Notes: generated by a model not told the origin, from the letters alone. A stretch of 64,000 bases of DNA from an uncultured Ruminococcus sp. (GCA_902802795.1 CADCNI010000007.1:62001-126000); one strand, 5' to 3'; counted from the first letter of the stretch, positions 17,842-28,486 are shown. Program-made: numbers and translations.

Positions 17842-18702
17842 TCAGTCGATAGCTTTAAGGTCTTCAAAATCGGAATTGAATTTTTCCTGTTCATAGATTT
17901 TTGCATCTACCACAAACCTGTACCAATAGCACTCCAAGAACCAGAATATCTTTCCTTCTTTGCCATCGAGAAAGCCGAGTTTAAAATAGTAATTCAGGAT
18001 AAACCACAGATGCGCGCGCATAAACATCGGCACTTTATAGTAAATGCCGAATTTTTTGGATCTTTGCCTGCTGATATCCGCGTCGGTCTTGATATCGGTA
18101 CCCATTCTGCCATTCTTGTAATCCACATAATCCTGCATCTCTCTGGTGGCGTACCAATTGCATCTTTTAATATACTGATCCAGATCCTTAAAGTCATAAT
18201 GATCGAACTTCTCTTTTGTTGCCACGGAACGCCCCTGCGTTACGATACTCTGGGCGTCGCGTCTTCTGTCTTCTATCCTGCCGATTCCGTACTTGAACAT
18301 CATCATTTTTCTCTTTTTGGGAGAACCGTGTTTTATGTGTCTGCCCAGGAAGTACAAATTGGCCTCGATAGTGATGCCTGTCACATCCGGATCGTTTTTT
18401 TGAAGAATTCCGTCTATTTCAGTCCACAGCTTCTCGGGGAACACTTCGTCGGCGTCGATTCGCAAGACCCACTCGGTATGGATACCGGCATTGTCAATAC
18501 CCCAGTTGAATTGCTGGGCATAATACTGAAAAGGATTATACAGAACATCCGCCCCCATCTCCTTGGCAATTTTCAGGGTGTCGTCCGTACTGCCGGAATC
18601 AACGATCACCATACGCTCCACATGATTTTTGATGGACTCCAAACATCTTCCGATATTTTTTTCTTCATTTTTTGTCAAAACGATAGCGGTAATACTCTGC
18701 AA
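17842..18702 (-). CDS. Glycosyltransferase family 2 (WaaE/KdtX-like)
   Basis: The 286-residue product starts SITAIVLTKNEEKNIGRCLESI, followed by VIVDSGSTDDT and a DxD motif in VLRIDADEVFP. The C-terminal part has HxxF-type aromatic segments seen in WaaE-like transferases. It starts with TTG after AAGGAGAG. The 71-bp gap to the next gene is one of the largest in the operon, but I see no convincing promoter there. Confidence 0.9.
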   Translation of the reverse strand: MQSITAIVLTKNEEKNIGRCLESIKNHVERMVIVDSGSTDDTLKIAKEMGADVLYNPFQYYAQQFNWGIDNAGIHTEWVLRIDADEVFPEKLWTEIDGILQKNDPDVTGITIEANLYFLGRHIKHGSPKKRKMMMFKYGIGRIEDRRRDAQSIVTQGRSVATKEKFDHYDFKDLDQYIKRCNWYATREMQDYVDYKNGRMGTDIKTDADISRQRSKKFGIYYKVPMFMRAHLWFILNYYFKLGFLDGKEGKIFWFLECYWYRFVVDAKIYEQEKFNSDFEDLKAID

Positions 18703-18731
18703 AGCAACTCTCTCCTTACTATAGACTGTTT

Positions 18732-19631
18732 TTACATCAGTTTTTTCTCAACAAAAAGTTCCTCTTCACTGGACTCTATTTCTTTGATTGAATCCTCATA
18801 GCTGTAAATTCTGTATTCCTGAGGGTATTGGCTGAGTTTATCATCATAAGCAAAATTGCCGAACGCCTTTTTCAGAGCCGGAACCAATTTAGCTCCGAGC
18901 TTCACTGCGAACATGGGAAAAGGAACGAGGAAAAATTTCCTGCCGTGGAATGACGCCACATCCTTGATGATTCCGGCAGTGCTGGTGTATTCTTTATTCT
19001 GCGGCCAGAATGTACCGCTTTCCTCATTTTCGATCATCAGCCGGACAAATTCAGCCAGATTTTTGTTGTATAGCATACTGCGAGTGTTTTTTACTCTTGG
19101 GAAAATATGGTGATTTCTCGCAAAATCAGAAAGGTTATTATAATGACTCTTCATACCAAGACCATAGAGCGCGGGCGAACGGATAATCACCACTTTAAAA
19201 CTGCTGTCTTCCAGCTTCTTCAATCCTTCTTCCGCTTGCAGCTTGCTCATTCCATAAAAGTTGGCCGGAGAGGGCTTGGTATTCTCATCTATCATAAAAG
19301 GAACACCCACATCGGAACTGTCTCCGTAAACGATCCCGCTGCTCATAAAAATGAACTGCTTTACGCCTGCCTGTTTGGCAGCCGTTGCCGTCTCTATTGT
19401 GAGATCACGGTTTACCCGGTAAAATAAACCTTCCATGGACGGATCGAGCGTAACATGAGCGATACCCGCCACATGAAAAACCGAATCAAATCCCGAAAAA
19501 TCAAACTCCCTCCATGATTCTTTCATCATGTCAAGCGATTCGATCTGATATTTTTCAGGCCATTGTGCCATCCATTTTTCAAAACACATACCAACGCAAC
19601 TGCCTGCTCCGGTTATGAGAATCCTTTTCAT
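18732..19631 (-). CDS. NAD-dependent epimerase/dehydratase
   Basis: The 299-residue extended SDR protein has the N-terminal motif ITGAGSCVGMCFE, a serine in FMSSGIVYGDSS and the catalytic pair in FYGMSKLQAEEG. Such proteins epimerise or reduce nucleotide sugars; the substrate cannot be told. It overlaps the upstream sugar transferase gene by one base (TAATG), consistent with a joint task such as making the donor for the initiating transferase. Confidence 0.85.
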   Translation of the reverse strand: MKRILITGAGSCVGMCFEKWMAQWPEKYQIESLDMMKESWREFDFSGFDSVFHVAGIAHVTLDPSMEGLFYRVNRDLTIETATAAKQAGVKQFIFMSSGIVYGDSSDVGVPFMIDENTKPSPANFYGMSKLQAEEGLKKLEDSSFKVVIIRSPALYGLGMKSHYNNLSDFARNHHIFPRVKNTRSMLYNKNLAEFVRLMIENEESGTFWPQNKEYTSTAGIIKDVASFHGRKFFLVPFPMFAVKLGAKLVPALKKAFGNFAYDDKLSQYPQEYRIYSYEDSIKEIESSEEELFVEKKLM

Positions 19632-20287
19632 TATTTATCATCCTCTATTATTTCTGCACCAAGGCGTCCCTCTGTGGTGTGATCCTCTACATCTTTCTGA
19701 CTGAGTACCAATGTAATTGTTTTGAAGAAAATCTGCATATCAAGTTTAAAGCTGATATTGTTGACGTAGTAGATTTCCTGATTGTATTTATCCTGAATAG
19801 ACTGATTGTTGCGTCCGTGAATCGCTGTCCACGATGTGATTCCCGGCAACACTTCAAATCTGACTAGCTGCTCTTCATTGTATGTTCCAAGATCGTTGAT
19901 AAGGAAAGGACGAGGTCCTATAAAACTCATTTCTCCCTTGAGAATATTAATGAGCTGAGGCAGTTCGTCAATGCTGGTCTTTCTTGCTATCTTGCCGGAA
20001 AGCGTGAGACGTTCATCATCCGTAAGCGCTCTCCCGTTCTTATCACGCGTTTCCATTCTCATAGAACGCAGCTTATACATAGTGAAAATCTTCTGCTTGT
20101 AACCCGGTCTGCGCTGCTTGAATATCGCCGGTCCTTTGGATTCCAGCCGTATCCATATGATGAATATCAAGATTATCAAAGAAGCAGCCACCAAACCGAG
20201 AATGGCAAATATCACGTCTAAAACACGCTTTACTTTTAAATATCTTTTTTGCTGAGGCGTAAACTCGTGATTGCTTATGTATTCCAT
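19631..20287 (-). CDS. Initiating sugar-1-phosphate transferase (PF02397 type)
   Basis: The 218-residue monotopic membrane enzyme has a hydrophobic N-terminal anchor (about 28-48), then FKQRRPGYKQKIFTMYKLRSM, a catalytic SIDELPQ and IGPRP. It loads the first sugar phosphate onto undecaprenyl phosphate to begin the repeat unit. The short form is PglC-like. With the flippase and polymerase it completes the core of a Wzx/Wzy system. Confidence 0.93.
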   Translation of the reverse strand: MEYISNHEFTPQQKRYLKVKRVLDVIFAILGLVAASLIILIFIIWIRLESKGPAIFKQRRPGYKQKIFTMYKLRSMRMETRDKNGRALTDDERLTLSGKIARKTSIDELPQLINILKGEMSFIGPRPFLINDLGTYNEEQLVRFEVLPGITSWTAIHGRNNQSIQDKYNQEIYYVNNISFKLDMQIFFKTITLVLSQKDVEDHTTEGRLGAEIIEDDK

Positions 20288-20316
20288 TTATATTGGCCCT
20301 CCGTGTCTGCTCTTAA

Positions 20317-21201
20317 TTATTTTGCGGGATTGCCTTTAACGGTCTGACCGGCCGCAACAGGTTTAACAACAACTGAGCCCATACCGACAAATGCTCTTTC
20401 TCCTATCGAGACTCCGTCGCGGATGGTACTGTTTCCGGAAATAAACGCCTGCTTTCCCGTAGACGAGCTTCCGAACATAATGGTCTCTCCGACGACAAGG
20501 GTATCCTCCCCCAGTTGAACATTGTGAGAAATAAAGCAGCTATTGTCTACCCGGCAACCTGTGTGAATCACTGTATCGTCTATAGCGCCTTTGCCGATTA
20601 CAGTATTAGCGCCGATCTGAACATTGTCCTCGATCGTGACGCCGCCAAACTGAGGTATTGTGACAACTTTTCCATTGGCATCCCTGCGTGTGGTCAATCC
20701 GTCTGAACCGATGACCGTATTCTCACGGATAATACAGTCGTTGCCGATTTTTACCGAGCCGAGAAGTTTTACCCCGGAACCGATGTAGCAGTTATTCCCT
20801 ATAGTTACATCTGAATCAATATATGCCCCCGGAAAAATACTGCAATTGCTGCCGATGACCGCACCGTCACAGATAAACGCACCGTTGACAACCTTGAACG
20901 GCATTGGCGTACGGTTGTAAGTGATACCGTTGTCTCTGAAAAACTCAGCAAAACCGAGCCTTGGCTCATGATGCAGAATTACCGCGTGAAGCCTTGCAAG
21001 TTCCTGAGGAACATCTTCGCTCTCAGGCCATATGACAATGCATTCCCTGACTCTCAGAACCGATTCCCATTTGCTTTTGTACTCCGGCGTAACGAACATC
21101 ACGGAATTATCCTGAGGATGATTCAGCGAAGACGGTCTGACGACAAAATAATTCTTTGATGCGTCATATTTTGACGCGTTTACTCTGAAAAACTCTCTCA
21201 T
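20317..21201 (-). CDS. LpxD-like acyltransferase
   Basis: The 294-residue product has an N-terminal alpha/beta region (about 1-100) and then a long left-handed beta-helix of hexapeptides ([21 protein letters not shown] and following). The segment [10 protein letters not shown], the later [13 protein letters not shown] and the catalytic-type His around ISHNV resemble LpxD (UDP-acylglucosamine N-acyltransferase). A Gram-positive should not make lipid A, so it likely N-acylates an amino sugar of the polysaccharide. It overlaps the thiolase gene by 4 bp. Confidence 0.8.
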   Translation of the reverse strand: MREFFRVNASKYDASKNYFVVRPSSLNHPQDNSVMFVTPEYKSKWESVLRVRECIVIWPESEDVPQELARLHAVILHHEPRLGFAEFFRDNGITYNRTPMPFKVVNGAFICDGAVIGSNCSIFPGAYIDSDVTIGNNCYIGSGVKLLGSVKIGNDCIIRENTVIGSDGLTTRRDANGKVVTIPQFGGVTIEDNVQIGANTVIGKGAIDDTVIHTGCRVDNSCFISHNVQLGEDTLVVGETIMFGSSSTGKQAFISGNSTIRDGVSIGERAFVGMGSVVVKPVAAGQTVKGNPAK

Positions 21202-22451
21202 TCCTCTGCTCCCATCACAAACACATAATTGGTTGTGGCACTGCCGCCAATATTCAGCATCATGCCGTTTTTGACGTCCTCCACCTGATATCCGCCAGCC
21301 GTTCCCGTAACCTGCTTATAGAGATCCAGAAACATTCTCGCGCCTGAAGCGCCCACCGGATGACCGCATCCGATCAGACCTCCGCTCGGGTTGATCGGCT
21401 TTGTTCCTGTAAAGCTGATCATGCCGCTCTCTATCGCTTCATACTCCTTGCCCGGTTCTGTCAGACCAAAGGCGGAAACAGCGGCGTATTCGGAAGAAGT
21501 AAAGCAGTCATGCGTTTCAAACACATCCATATCATCCACGGAAAGCCCCGATCTTCTGTAAGCGTCCAATACAGCCTGTCTTGTCCAAGGTAAAATATAA
21601 GCTGATGATTTGCTGTCGGCTATTTTTTTATCAAAGAGCATGGGAGCAACACGGTGACCGTAGCCTTTTAAAACGGGCTTACCCGCTATTTTTCGTTCCG
21701 AAATAAACGCTTCACTGCAAAGCACCACAACGGCCGCCCCATCCGTAACCTGCGAACAATCCGAAACGCCAAGCAATCCTCCGACAAGAGGATTTGTCTC
21801 TGTTCCCCTGTTCCTGGCCTGTTCATAATTCATGAACCATCTGCGAGTCTGCGCAAGAGGGTTTCTTTTGGCGTTTTGATAGTTTATCACGCTGATTTTA
21901 GCCAGCGCGTCGAGATACCGGTCCCTATCAAGCTGTGAATATTTTTTTAATGTTTCATCGGCCAGTTTTCCAAACAACTTAGGAAAGGGGAGTTCTATCC
22001 CTTTTCCCTCCTTTTCGTAATAGGCAGCACGTCCGAGAAAATCTCCGCCCTTGATAGCGTCCACCGTCTTCATTAATTCCCATCCGACAACAACAGCTAC
22101 GTCATAATCTCCGGCTTTAATCTTCGTCTGAGCCGCATCAATCGCAACAGAAGAACTGGCGCAGGCCGCTTCGTAACGTGCGGACGGAACACCGTAAAAG
22201 GCCGGGTGCACCTCGGTAAGAAAAGCGCCGAGATGTCCCTGATCAGTGTATTTTTCGGCGATGAAGTTTCCAACAAAGCACGCAATTCGGTTGTCCCGAT
22301 TTAACTCGCTTACATCGTCAAAGCTCAGTCCCGCTTCATTCAGCCCGTCGCTCATTACTTCCTTGAGCAGAGCAACCATTCCTTTTCCTTCTTTTTTCCA
22401 GTTACGCTCAAAATCTGTCTGAGCACCTCCAAGTACATATACCTTATTCAT
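21198..22451 (-). CDS. Thiolase family protein (SCP2-thiolase-like)
   Basis: The 417-residue product has the thiolase nucleophile in [10 protein letters not shown] (about residue 91), a later [10 protein letters not shown] and CGHPVGASG near the C-terminus, the usual Cys-His-Cys arrangement. It could condense acetyl-CoA to acetoacetyl-CoA. Finding it inside a polysaccharide operon, next to a hydroxyacyl-CoA dehydrogenase and an acyltransferase, suggests that the acyl group is made for sugar decoration. GGGAGG precedes the ATG. Confidence 0.85.
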   Translation of the reverse strand: MNKVYVLGGAQTDFERNWKKEGKGMVALLKEVMSDGLNEAGLSFDDVSELNRDNRIACFVGNFIAEKYTDQGHLGAFLTEVHPAFYGVPSARYEAACASSSVAIDAAQTKIKAGDYDVAVVVGWELMKTVDAIKGGDFLGRAAYYEKEGKGIELPFPKLFGKLADETLKKYSQLDRDRYLDALAKISVINYQNAKRNPLAQTRRWFMNYEQARNRGTETNPLVGGLLGVSDCSQVTDGAAVVVLCSEAFISERKIAGKPVLKGYGHRVAPMLFDKKIADSKSSAYILPWTRQAVLDAYRRSGLSVDDMDVFETHDCFTSSEYAAVSAFGLTEPGKEYEAIESGMISFTGTKPINPSGGLIGCGHPVGASGARMFLDLYKQVTGTAGGYQVEDVKNGMMLNIGGSATTNYVFVMGAEE

Positions 22452-22453
22452 TT

Positions 22454-23755
22454 TTACCTCCCGGACTTAAAATAAATTCTGTAATCATATTTTGAAGGTT
22501 TTACACAAGACAAAAGCAAATCCACATCAACATCATTACAAATTTGCGGAATCCGTTCTTTTATCAGAGTCGGCATATCAACCACAGCGGAAAGAGCCTG
22601 ATACATCGCCATAGGCGGACACCAGTTAAATCCGGTTGCCATTACGTCATCAGCGGCTTCCACGGTGTCGCCCAAATGCTTGGCAGAATACAAACTGTAA
22701 ATAATGTATTTCAAAAGAAAAGACAAACAGATTTCCGCTTCCTGCGAGTGATTATGGATGAGCACCTCAAACGCGTTTGCATATTCTCCCTCGGAAATAT
22801 ATTTCTTCATTTCCTCGGCAAACGGAAAAACATAAGGGATCACATCTCTGTAAAGTCCGGTATGAATATCATATACCGTTGATCTTTTCAAGCCGTTTTC
22901 GTATTTTATCATCTGATATAATCCGCCGCCGCTTTTTCTGCCCAGTTTACCGTTTTTAATCAACCCGCTGATATAATCCGGCAGTACAAACGTACCGCGT
23001 GCATAGTCATCGGTATTCTGACAGACATTATCCACAATCGCCTTATGAACGTCCAATCCGACAAAATCAGATGTGACCAGCGGAGGCATGGTGCGGCCGG
23101 TAAAAGAGCCGAGAATGGCGTCTATATAATCAACGCCCCCGTTGTCTTTGTACACTTCTGCATACTGCATGGCTTCATTGATAAACTGAAATCCTATGCG
23201 ATTACCGAGAAACGCCGGCGAATCCTTGACTTCCACAACAGTTCTCAATAATGTTTTATCGAGGTATTCTTTTAATTCTTCATATTTTTCCCTATCAGAG
23301 TATTCTGTTGCAATCAACTCACAAAGTGGAAGTGAATAGGGAGGATTAAACATATGAACACCGAAAAAATGGCCTCGGAGTCTTTCGGGATAGCATGACG
23401 CGATTTCTGTTATCGAAAGACCGGATGTACCCGTACAAGACAGTGCCGACTCTTTCAACACAGTTCCTACTCTTTTTGCAATTTCTTTTTTCACAGTAAA
23501 GCTTTCAGCGCAGCTTTCAAAAACCAAATCACTTTTAGCAACACATTCCTCAAGTTGATTCATATCTGCCGGAATGAGTTTTTTGGCAATACCGTCTGCC
23601 TTGACCGATTTTACGATTTTGGGAAGGGAGGCTTTAACCTTTTCTATGCTGCGCCCCACACAAAATACGTCCGCATCACCAAATGAGGCAAATATTCCTG
23701 CAACATTAGCACCCATTGTTCCGGTCACACCTATAACAGTAACCGTCTTAATCAT
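22454..23755 (-). CDS. 3-hydroxyacyl-CoA dehydrogenase family protein
   Basis: The roughly 433-residue protein has an N-terminal NAD-binding motif [12 protein letters not shown], a catalytic-type His in GVHMFNPP and Asn in [11 protein letters not shown] second C-terminal helical domain (about 290-430) makes it longer than the usual single-domain enzyme of about 285 residues. It would reduce 3-ketoacyl-CoA or oxidise the hydroxy form. It lies 2 bp from the thiolase gene. ATG 23755 has AGGAG at 9-nt spacing; a GTG two codons earlier is less likely. Confidence 0.85.
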   Translation of the reverse strand: MIKTVTVIGVTGTMGANVAGIFASFGDADVFCVGRSIEKVKASLPKIVKSVKADGIAKKLIPADMNQLEECVAKSDLVFESCAESFTVKKEIAKRVGTVLKESALSCTGTSGLSITEIASCYPERLRGHFFGVHMFNPPYSLPLCELIATEYSDREKYEELKEYLDKTLLRTVVEVKDSPAFLGNRIGFQFINEAMQYAEVYKDNGGVDYIDAILGSFTGRTMPPLVTSDFVGLDVHKAIVDNVCQNTDDYARGTFVLPDYISGLIKNGKLGRKSGGGLYQMIKYENGLKRSTVYDIHTGLYRDVIPYVFPFAEEMKKYISEGEYANAFEVLIHNHSQEAEICLSFLLKYIIYSLYSAKHLGDTVEAADDVMATGFNWCPPMAMYQALSAVVDMPTLIKERIPQICNDVDVDLLLSCVKPSKYDYRIYFKSGR

Positions 23756-23774
23756 CGTCACACGCTCCTATTTA

Positions 23775-24446
23775 TTATATAGATCTGAAAACAGATTCAA
23801 ATGCTTCTGCGTATTCACAGCCCGCCTGCACGCCTCGATAGGCGGACAGTCCTTTGATGGACTGTTCCGAACGCGGATGAGGGAAAGGTCGCATTACGCC
23901 GATGTACTCTGATAACGCTTTTAATTTAATCTCGATACCTTCGGTTCCGATTTCCACAAATAAATTCGGCATAAATCTGTTCTCGGATGTATTCAGACTC
24001 CACTCAGTAGATGAGGGAACCTCCATGTACATCAGTTCTTTCAGCCGGGGAACACCGGAAACTCTTTGAAACAGTCTGCAAGCCGCATTGACAGCCTTGC
24101 TGGTTTCCTGATGATCAATATTTGTGTCGGAAGGATGGTGTGTGATAATCGCTTCCGCCTGCCAGTCGGCAATACACTCTTCAATGAATTTGACAAGTTC
24201 TAAATGCGGTACGGTATTCATTTTTATATTGGGAAAATCAGCATGATACACTTTTTCTATGCCAAGAACAGACATAGCTTTTTTTTCATCTGCTGAAAGC
24301 GTTTCCGACAGGTTAGCCCTGGCAGATGCTTTTCCTACCATAATGACTACCGCAACATTATTCCCTTCCGCAATCAACTTATGAATGGTCGCTCCGGCCC
24401 CCAAGACCTCGTCATCGGGGTGAGCAACAACTACCAAATAATTCAT
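23775..24446 (-). CDS. PIG-L family deacetylase
   Basis: The roughly 223-residue protein starts MNYLVVVAHPDDEVLGAGAT, with the metal-binding AHPDDE and a later THHPSDTNIDHQ, which are the hallmarks of PIG-L/LmbE enzymes. These remove an N-acetyl group from an amino sugar. With the LpxD-like acyltransferase in the same operon, it could free an amine for re-acylation. ATG 24446 follows a GAGGTG site; the earlier GTG-type start is less likely. Confidence 0.88.
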   Translation of the reverse strand: MNYLVVVAHPDDEVLGAGATIHKLIAEGNNVAVVIMVGKASARANLSETLSADEKKAMSVLGIEKVYHADFPNIKMNTVPHLELVKFIEECIADWQAEAIITHHPSDTNIDHQETSKAVNAACRLFQRVSGVPRLKELMYMEVPSSTEWSLNTSENRFMPNLFVEIGTEGIEIKLKALSEYIGVMRPFPHPRSEQSIKGLSAYRGVQAGCEYAEAFESVFRSI

Positions 24447-24467
24447 TTTATCACCTCTCATTTTTCT

Positions 24468-24704
24468 TTAAAAAAAGCTGACCCTTTCCTCGCCAACCCA
24501 ATTAATATGGTTGATCTCATTATTTTCTTTTAAGAAAATTACCACCGCGTTATCACGCGCGGAAATATGATCAACAAGATAATTTTGCTTAAAAGTCAGA
24601 TCCAGCAAAGCGGCGCCATTTTCATAGGACCGTTCTTCTCCATCAAAAACAAGCACAACAGGCGCTTCGATTTTTGCGAGTCCCGGATTTAACTTATAAT
24701 TCAT
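24468..24704 (-). CDS. Small protein of unknown function in the polysaccharide operon
   Basis: The 78-residue product is not recognised. It is mixed alpha/beta, with no signal peptide, no membrane segment and few cysteines; it contains APVVLVFDGEERSYENGAALLDL and ends WVGEERVSFF. ATG 24704 is preceded by AAGGA at 9 nt. It lies between the helicase gene (18 bp) and the deacetylase gene, so it is likely co-expressed and could be an accessory of the acyl-sugar module. Confidence 0.6.
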   Translation of the reverse strand: MNYKLNPGLAKIEAPVVLVFDGEERSYENGAALLDLTFKQNYLVDHISARDNAVVIFLKENNEINHINWVGEERVSFF

Positions 24705-24722
24705 TGCTTTCACATCCTTGTT

Positions 24723-27644
24723 TCACAAATCCACGCCAATTGCCGAAAGCATATCGCGCTTATAAGGGTCGATACCGTTTTTTTGAGCATTGCGCTGCTG
24801 TCCGCGCAGCCATGCGCCGGTCTTGTACCCGTCAGGCGATACGTAACAGCTTAACCACTTGCCTTTGCTCAAGGCACTGAGATATTCTTTGGCGTGTTCA
24901 TAGCCTTCGCGCCATTTCTCCTCGGACGGATTCCACACCATGCCAAGAGATTCCAGACGGTCAATTTGCTCTGTGGTCAGCTTGTGATATTTCGTCGGTT
25001 TTCTGTAATTCTGCCGCTGATTAGCGATCCAGCTTCCCAGACGATAGCCGTCATCGCAAACATATTTATTGGAAACTTGTAATTCACCGTGTTCATCAAA
25101 ATAAGCCTTCGCATGAGAAAAACCGATTTCCCACGGGTCGTCAAATTCCCACACCATGCCGATTTCTTCCAGCAAGGCAATCTGATCGTCTGTTAGCTTG
25201 CCAGTCTGATAGTGTGTTCGTTGACGCTGAACCCATGCGTTCAGACGCTTTCCGTCTTCGGTAAGATAATTTCTCGGTACGGTCAAATGACCGTTTTTCC
25301 GATAAAAGAGGACAGCTTGCTGATATTGCTCGTTCCACATTTGCCGACTTTTGCTGCACCATTGCATCCCAATGGATTCAAGCCACTGAATCTGCTCTGC
25401 TGTCAGGGACTTTCCGGGACGGTTGCCGTCATAAATCTGCTTCTGTTCGTTCAGCCATTTGTTGAGCCACACGCCGTCAGCGACATAATGGGGCGGCACA
25501 TTCAAATCGCCGTGTTCTTCAAAGTATTGCTGAGCAAGTGCAAACTTTTCTTCCCATGCGTCCGTTTTTTCCCAGATCATGCCAAGCGCGTCAAGCTGCT
25601 GCCGGCGCTTTTCGGAATAATTCTCGCGTCCGTTTTCACGGCGGTTGCAGATCCATGTGCCAAGCCGGAAGCCTGACGGCGATACATAAGTGGCCGGTAC
25701 GTTTAAATCGCCATACTGAGCATAATATTCTTTTGCTTCCGACAAACCGTTTTCCCACATTTGGTCAAACCTACTCAACCAATTCATGCCAATACTTTCC
25801 AACCGGGCAATTTGTTCATCGGATAACTTGCCCGCTTCATAATTTCTTCGCTGCAAACGCAGCCAAACGCCGATTTTCAGACCGCCGGAAGAAATGTAGT
25901 GATGGGGTATCTGTAAATCGCCGTACTCGTTTAAATATTCCTCGCAGGCGGCGAAGTTATCTTCCCAGATGCGGTCATTGACCGCCCAGACCATACCGAT
26001 TTCATTGAGCATAGCGATTCTTTCGTCGGAAAGATACGCCATGCGAATGCCGCTCTTGCGATAGGTGCGGAGATTCGCAAGCCACGAACCGAGGTTCACA
26101 CCGTTTTCATCCGTGTAAGTTACCACCGCTTTCAAATCGCCGTGGACTTCATAATATTTCCTGGCCGAAGCGTAATTCCGCTCCCATGACATATCGAGAT
26201 AGCTGCCCCAGCGCATTCCCAGGGCATTCAGCTTTTCAATGCGGCTCTCGTCCAGTTTTCCATAGGATTCTCCCGCATAAACCCTGCGCTGCGTCATGAG
26301 CCAGTGACCGAGACTATAACCCTCTTCGGTCTTGTATTTCGTGGGGACATTCAAATCGCCGTGCTGTTCAAAATACCGCTTGGCACAGGCATACATCATA
26401 TCCCACGAAGCGGAGAGCGTATCATTGAGCTTTTCAAATAATTCCTGCGTGTCACGCACTTCGTCAATAACCTCGAAATGGTCGTTGACAATCACGCTTT
26501 CCTGCCCGATGGAACGGTAGTAACTGACCGCCGCCTGCATTTCCTGCTGAATCGTGCCAATGGCGTAGAGGTTTTCGATATTGTTGACAATATCGAAAAT
26601 AATCGGCGTTTTAGAGGATTGGGAGGCGGACAAAGCACGTCCGATCTGCTGCTTATAGATAATGGGCGATACAGTGGGACGGAACAGAATGACGCCGTTC
26701 ACATCGTCCACATGAACGCCTTCGTTAAGCATATCTATCGCAAAGAGCAGCTTGAGATGGTCGCTTCTGTCGCTCTTGAAATCGGCAAACGCTTTGTCGG
26801 TGGTCGGATCATCGGAATAGGCAGTGTAAATATGCGGTGCAATGTCAATCCTGTCGAACCATTCGTGAACTTTGCCCTGCATTTCTTTCAAATGTTCAAT
26901 GTTGGAACAGAACACGATGTATTTACCCGAGCGTTCGGTGATATGCTTGTCAAAAATCACGTCCAGTCCGTCCGCCATTTCCAATGCGCGTCGCAAGGCT
27001 TCCAGATACCGCTCCGCCTGGTCGCGCACCGCACGATTCTTGGCACGCCGGACGCGGCATTTGATGCGATTATAGTCATTCTGATAGGCGAACACCGACA
27101 GCACATACTTCGGCTCGTTCAGAATACCGCGCACAATGGCTTCGCCCAATGTCATTTCGGAAGCAATGTTGTTGTCAAACAATTCGTCCGCCATATTGCG
27201 CTGGTTGTCAAGATAGCGTACCGCCGTTGCGGACAAGCCAAGCACAGACACATTCGGGAACAACGACAGCAGCGTTTCCACGCCCGCGCCCCACATTTCC
27301 GCGCCGCATCGGTGGAATTCGTCAAGTATAATGTAATCCGGCTGAATTTCTTTCATCTCGTCCTCACTCATCAGCATGAGCTTGGCGTAGGTGAAAAAGC
27401 GGATATTCTGCGGTTCCCAGCCATTCGCCGAGGATTTCAGATTCTCCATCTGCGTCTTGAAAATATACTCCGACGGAGACAGCCAGCAGATGACCGATGT
27501 AGGAAAATCCTCGCACAACTTGAAGCCGATGAAGGATTTTCCCGTGCCGGTGGGGTGAATGATGGCCGCCTTTCCCTTTTCCGACAACATAAAAAGAGCC
27601 GCTTCATAGGCCTCTCTGTTATGTGAAAACAACGATAATGCCAT
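24723..27644 (-). CDS. DEAD/DEAH-type helicase with eight helicase-associated repeats
   Basis: The 973-residue protein has an SF2 helicase core. Walker A is HPTGTGKSFIG (about 31-41), motif II is ILDEFHRCG, motif III is LSATAV and motif VI is QQIGRALS. From about residue 420 to the end, eight helicase-associated (HA) repeats follow, each with a Tyr/Phe-rich helix, a HGDLNVP-like turn and a LGMVW-like end. HA repeats are thought to bind nucleic acid. It is the first gene of the polysaccharide operon, 109 bp after a promoter that may be invertible. Its role there is unknown; a defence or DNA-repair function is equally possible. Confidence 0.85.
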   Translation of the reverse strand: MALSLFSHNREAYEAALFMLSEKGKAAIIHPTGTGKSFIGFKLCEDFPTSVICWLSPSEYIFKTQMENLKSSANGWEPQNIRFFTYAKLMLMSEDEMKEIQPDYIILDEFHRCGAEMWGAGVETLLSLFPNVSVLGLSATAVRYLDNQRNMADELFDNNIASEMTLGEAIVRGILNEPKYVLSVFAYQNDYNRIKCRVRRAKNRAVRDQAERYLEALRRALEMADGLDVIFDKHITERSGKYIVFCSNIEHLKEMQGKVHEWFDRIDIAPHIYTAYSDDPTTDKAFADFKSDRSDHLKLLFAIDMLNEGVHVDDVNGVILFRPTVSPIIYKQQIGRALSASQSSKTPIIFDIVNNIENLYAIGTIQQEMQAAVSYYRSIGQESVIVNDHFEVIDEVRDTQELFEKLNDTLSASWDMMYACAKRYFEQHGDLNVPTKYKTEEGYSLGHWLMTQRRVYAGESYGKLDESRIEKLNALGMRWGSYLDMSWERNYASARKYYEVHGDLKAVVTYTDENGVNLGSWLANLRTYRKSGIRMAYLSDERIAMLNEIGMVWAVNDRIWEDNFAACEEYLNEYGDLQIPHHYISSGGLKIGVWLRLQRRNYEAGKLSDEQIARLESIGMNWLSRFDQMWENGLSEAKEYYAQYGDLNVPATYVSPSGFRLGTWICNRRENGRENYSEKRRQQLDALGMIWEKTDAWEEKFALAQQYFEEHGDLNVPPHYVADGVWLNKWLNEQKQIYDGNRPGKSLTAEQIQWLESIGMQWCSKSRQMWNEQYQQAVLFYRKNGHLTVPRNYLTEDGKRLNAWVQRQRTHYQTGKLTDDQIALLEEIGMVWEFDDPWEIGFSHAKAYFDEHGELQVSNKYVCDDGYRLGSWIANQRQNYRKPTKYHKLTTEQIDRLESLGMVWNPSEEKWREGYEHAKEYLSALSKGKWLSCYVSPDGYKTGAWLRGQQRNAQKNGIDPYKRDMLSAIGVDL

Positions 27645-27699
27645 AGCTGCAGCTCCTTTCTGATTGTATCAAGACTTTCTATTCGATATAATTCACACT

Positions 27700-27723
27700 C
27701 GGTCATAAAAGTGTACATTTTCG
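27700..27723. repeat. Left copy of a 24-bp inverted repeat
   Basis: The repeat contains the core AAAGTGTACATTTTCG preceded by CGGTCA and a variable TA. Its partner at 27830-27853 is the reverse complement at 22 of 24 positions. Half-sites are arranged around a TGTACA centre, as expected for serine recombinase crossover sites. Confidence 0.8.
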
Positions 27724-27752
27724 GATTGAAAAGATTCAATACGATATTGGTT

Positions 27753-27781
27753 ATTTTAACACATTATTTATCGAAAATCAA
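27753..27781 (-). promoter_or_regulatory. Promoter for the helicase-polysaccharide operon inside the inverted repeats
   Basis: On the minus strand TTGATT (27776-27781) and TAAAAT (27753-27758) are separated by exactly 17 bp, pointing at the helicase gene 109 bp away. It lies within the 106-bp segment bounded by the inverted repeats. Flipping the segment would point it toward the recombinase gene instead. Confidence 0.6.
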
Positions 27782-27829
27782 TAGACTTTAACCGAAAAAT
27801 CGAGCAAATGAATATTTCGTAGAGTTGGA

Positions 27830-28470
<641 letters not shown>

Positions 28471-28486
28471 TCAACCAAATCCTTTC

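Noticed and set aside
20317-21201. LpxD-like gene considered as evidence for lipid A and a Gram-negative host
   Set aside because: No other lipid A genes are present, and the T-box, UgtP-type enzyme, promoter and ribosome-site features point to Firmicutes; the protein more likely acylates a polysaccharide sugar.
26478-27626. A 382-codon plus-strand frame opposite the helicase
   Set aside because: It is antisense to the helicase core motifs; the composition is His/Arg-rich and has no start signal.
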